Below, in pieces: positions 14,894-15,078 of a DNA stretch of 15,078 nucleotides. How positions within the stretch are numbered: position 1 is the stretch's first letter; each line of letters starts with the position of its first letter. This DNA comes from CAYXAA01 sp964462985 (GTDB taxonomy: Bacteria; Pseudomonadota; Alphaproteobacteria; Rhizobiales; Stappiaceae). The notes beneath the pieces are model-generated. The model was not told where the DNA came from. It saw only the letters and a program-made list of their open reading frames with translations, and made no database searches. Where the stretch lies: positions 1 through 15,078 of the forward strand of contig CAYXAA010000060.1 of NCBI GenBank assembly GCA_964462985.1, in the 5' to 3' direction. Both the position numbers and the translations under genes were made by a program.

Positions 14894-15078
14894 CGGCGGT
14901 CACACGATGGGCATCGGCCTGGCGAATTACATCTGATCCTTATGATGAAGCCCCCGTCGCGAGCTCCCCGCTCCGCCGCCCGCCTGCCGCGGAGATGGGG
15001 GGCCCGTCGTCGGCCGCTTTCCCCTGGCCGTCATCCCCGCCGCCCATCCCCCCGAGTCATCCTGGACCGCGTGCCGCG
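14894..15078. other. Intergenic end of the window with GTCATCC repeats
   Basis: No convincing gene is visible. From about 14945 the + strand is very pyrimidine-rich. GTCATCC occurs twice, at 15030-15036 and 15056-15062, 26 bases apart, in runs of C. This resembles the decayed intergenic repeat sequence common in GC-rich alphaproteobacteria. A frame open from ATG 14942 to the window edge reads only Pro/Arg/Ser-rich low-complexity sequence and is not called as a gene. Confidence 0.4.

Noticed and set aside
14942..15078. A partial gene beginning ATGATGAAG at the end of the window
   Set aside because: The translation is Pro/Arg/Ser low complexity and there is no Shine-Dalgarno; the GTCATCC repeats fit intergenic sequence better.
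1..15078. CRISPR arrays, insertion sequences, tRNA or rRNA genes
   Set aside because: I found no regularly spaced repeats, no transposase-like protein, no terminal repeats with a transposase, and no tRNA-like cloverleaf in the gaps.

Overview
The window is GC-rich DNA from an alphaproteobacterium, most likely of the Rhizobiales (Hyphomicrobiales). This rests on the rpoA-rplQ pair followed by a Do-family protease, rarA, an RluC-type pseudouridine synthase, a HAD phosphatase and an ATP12-family ATPase chaperone, an order I recall as typical of that group. It is a draft assembly: a run of ten Ns (229-238) sits inside rplQ.

Layout. 1-96 is the tail of rpoA. 163-592 is rplQ, closed by a strong intrinsic terminator (627-660). 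An AT-rich leader (about 650-800) precedes a transmembrane chemoreceptor (836-3019), which ends at a GC-rich hairpin. Then come a periplasmic Do/HtrA protease (3151-4578) and rarA (4640-5959), both on the + strand. A PAS-linked class III adenylate cyclase (5975-7408) lies on the - strand, convergent with rarA and divergent from the next block. That block, all on +, holds a small VOC-fold protein (7602-7952), a long patatin-related lipase (8021-10417) and two tandem paralogous di-iron sterol desaturase/fatty acid hydroxylase proteins (10482-11267 and 11513-12298). The conserved backbone then resumes with an rluC-type gene (12408-13418), a HAD phosphatase (13440-14120) and the ATP12 gene (14120-14893). 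The last 185 bases show no convincing gene.

How it fits together. The backbone genes serve information processing and protein quality control: transcription, ribosome, periplasmic proteolysis, replication-fork maintenance, rRNA modification, metabolite repair and F1-ATPase assembly. Two accessory insertions interrupt it. One is the lone chemoreceptor between rplQ and the protease. The other is a roughly 6.3-kb block between rarA and rluC that combines a cAMP-signalling gene with four genes, three of them of lipid-related families. The lipase plus twin membrane hydroxylases are the most plausible candidate for an undescribed function, perhaps membrane-lipid remodelling, but nothing in the sequence proves a pathway. 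Several possible RNA hairpins in leaders and intergenic spaces are recorded, including one that would pair with the ribosome binding site of rarA.
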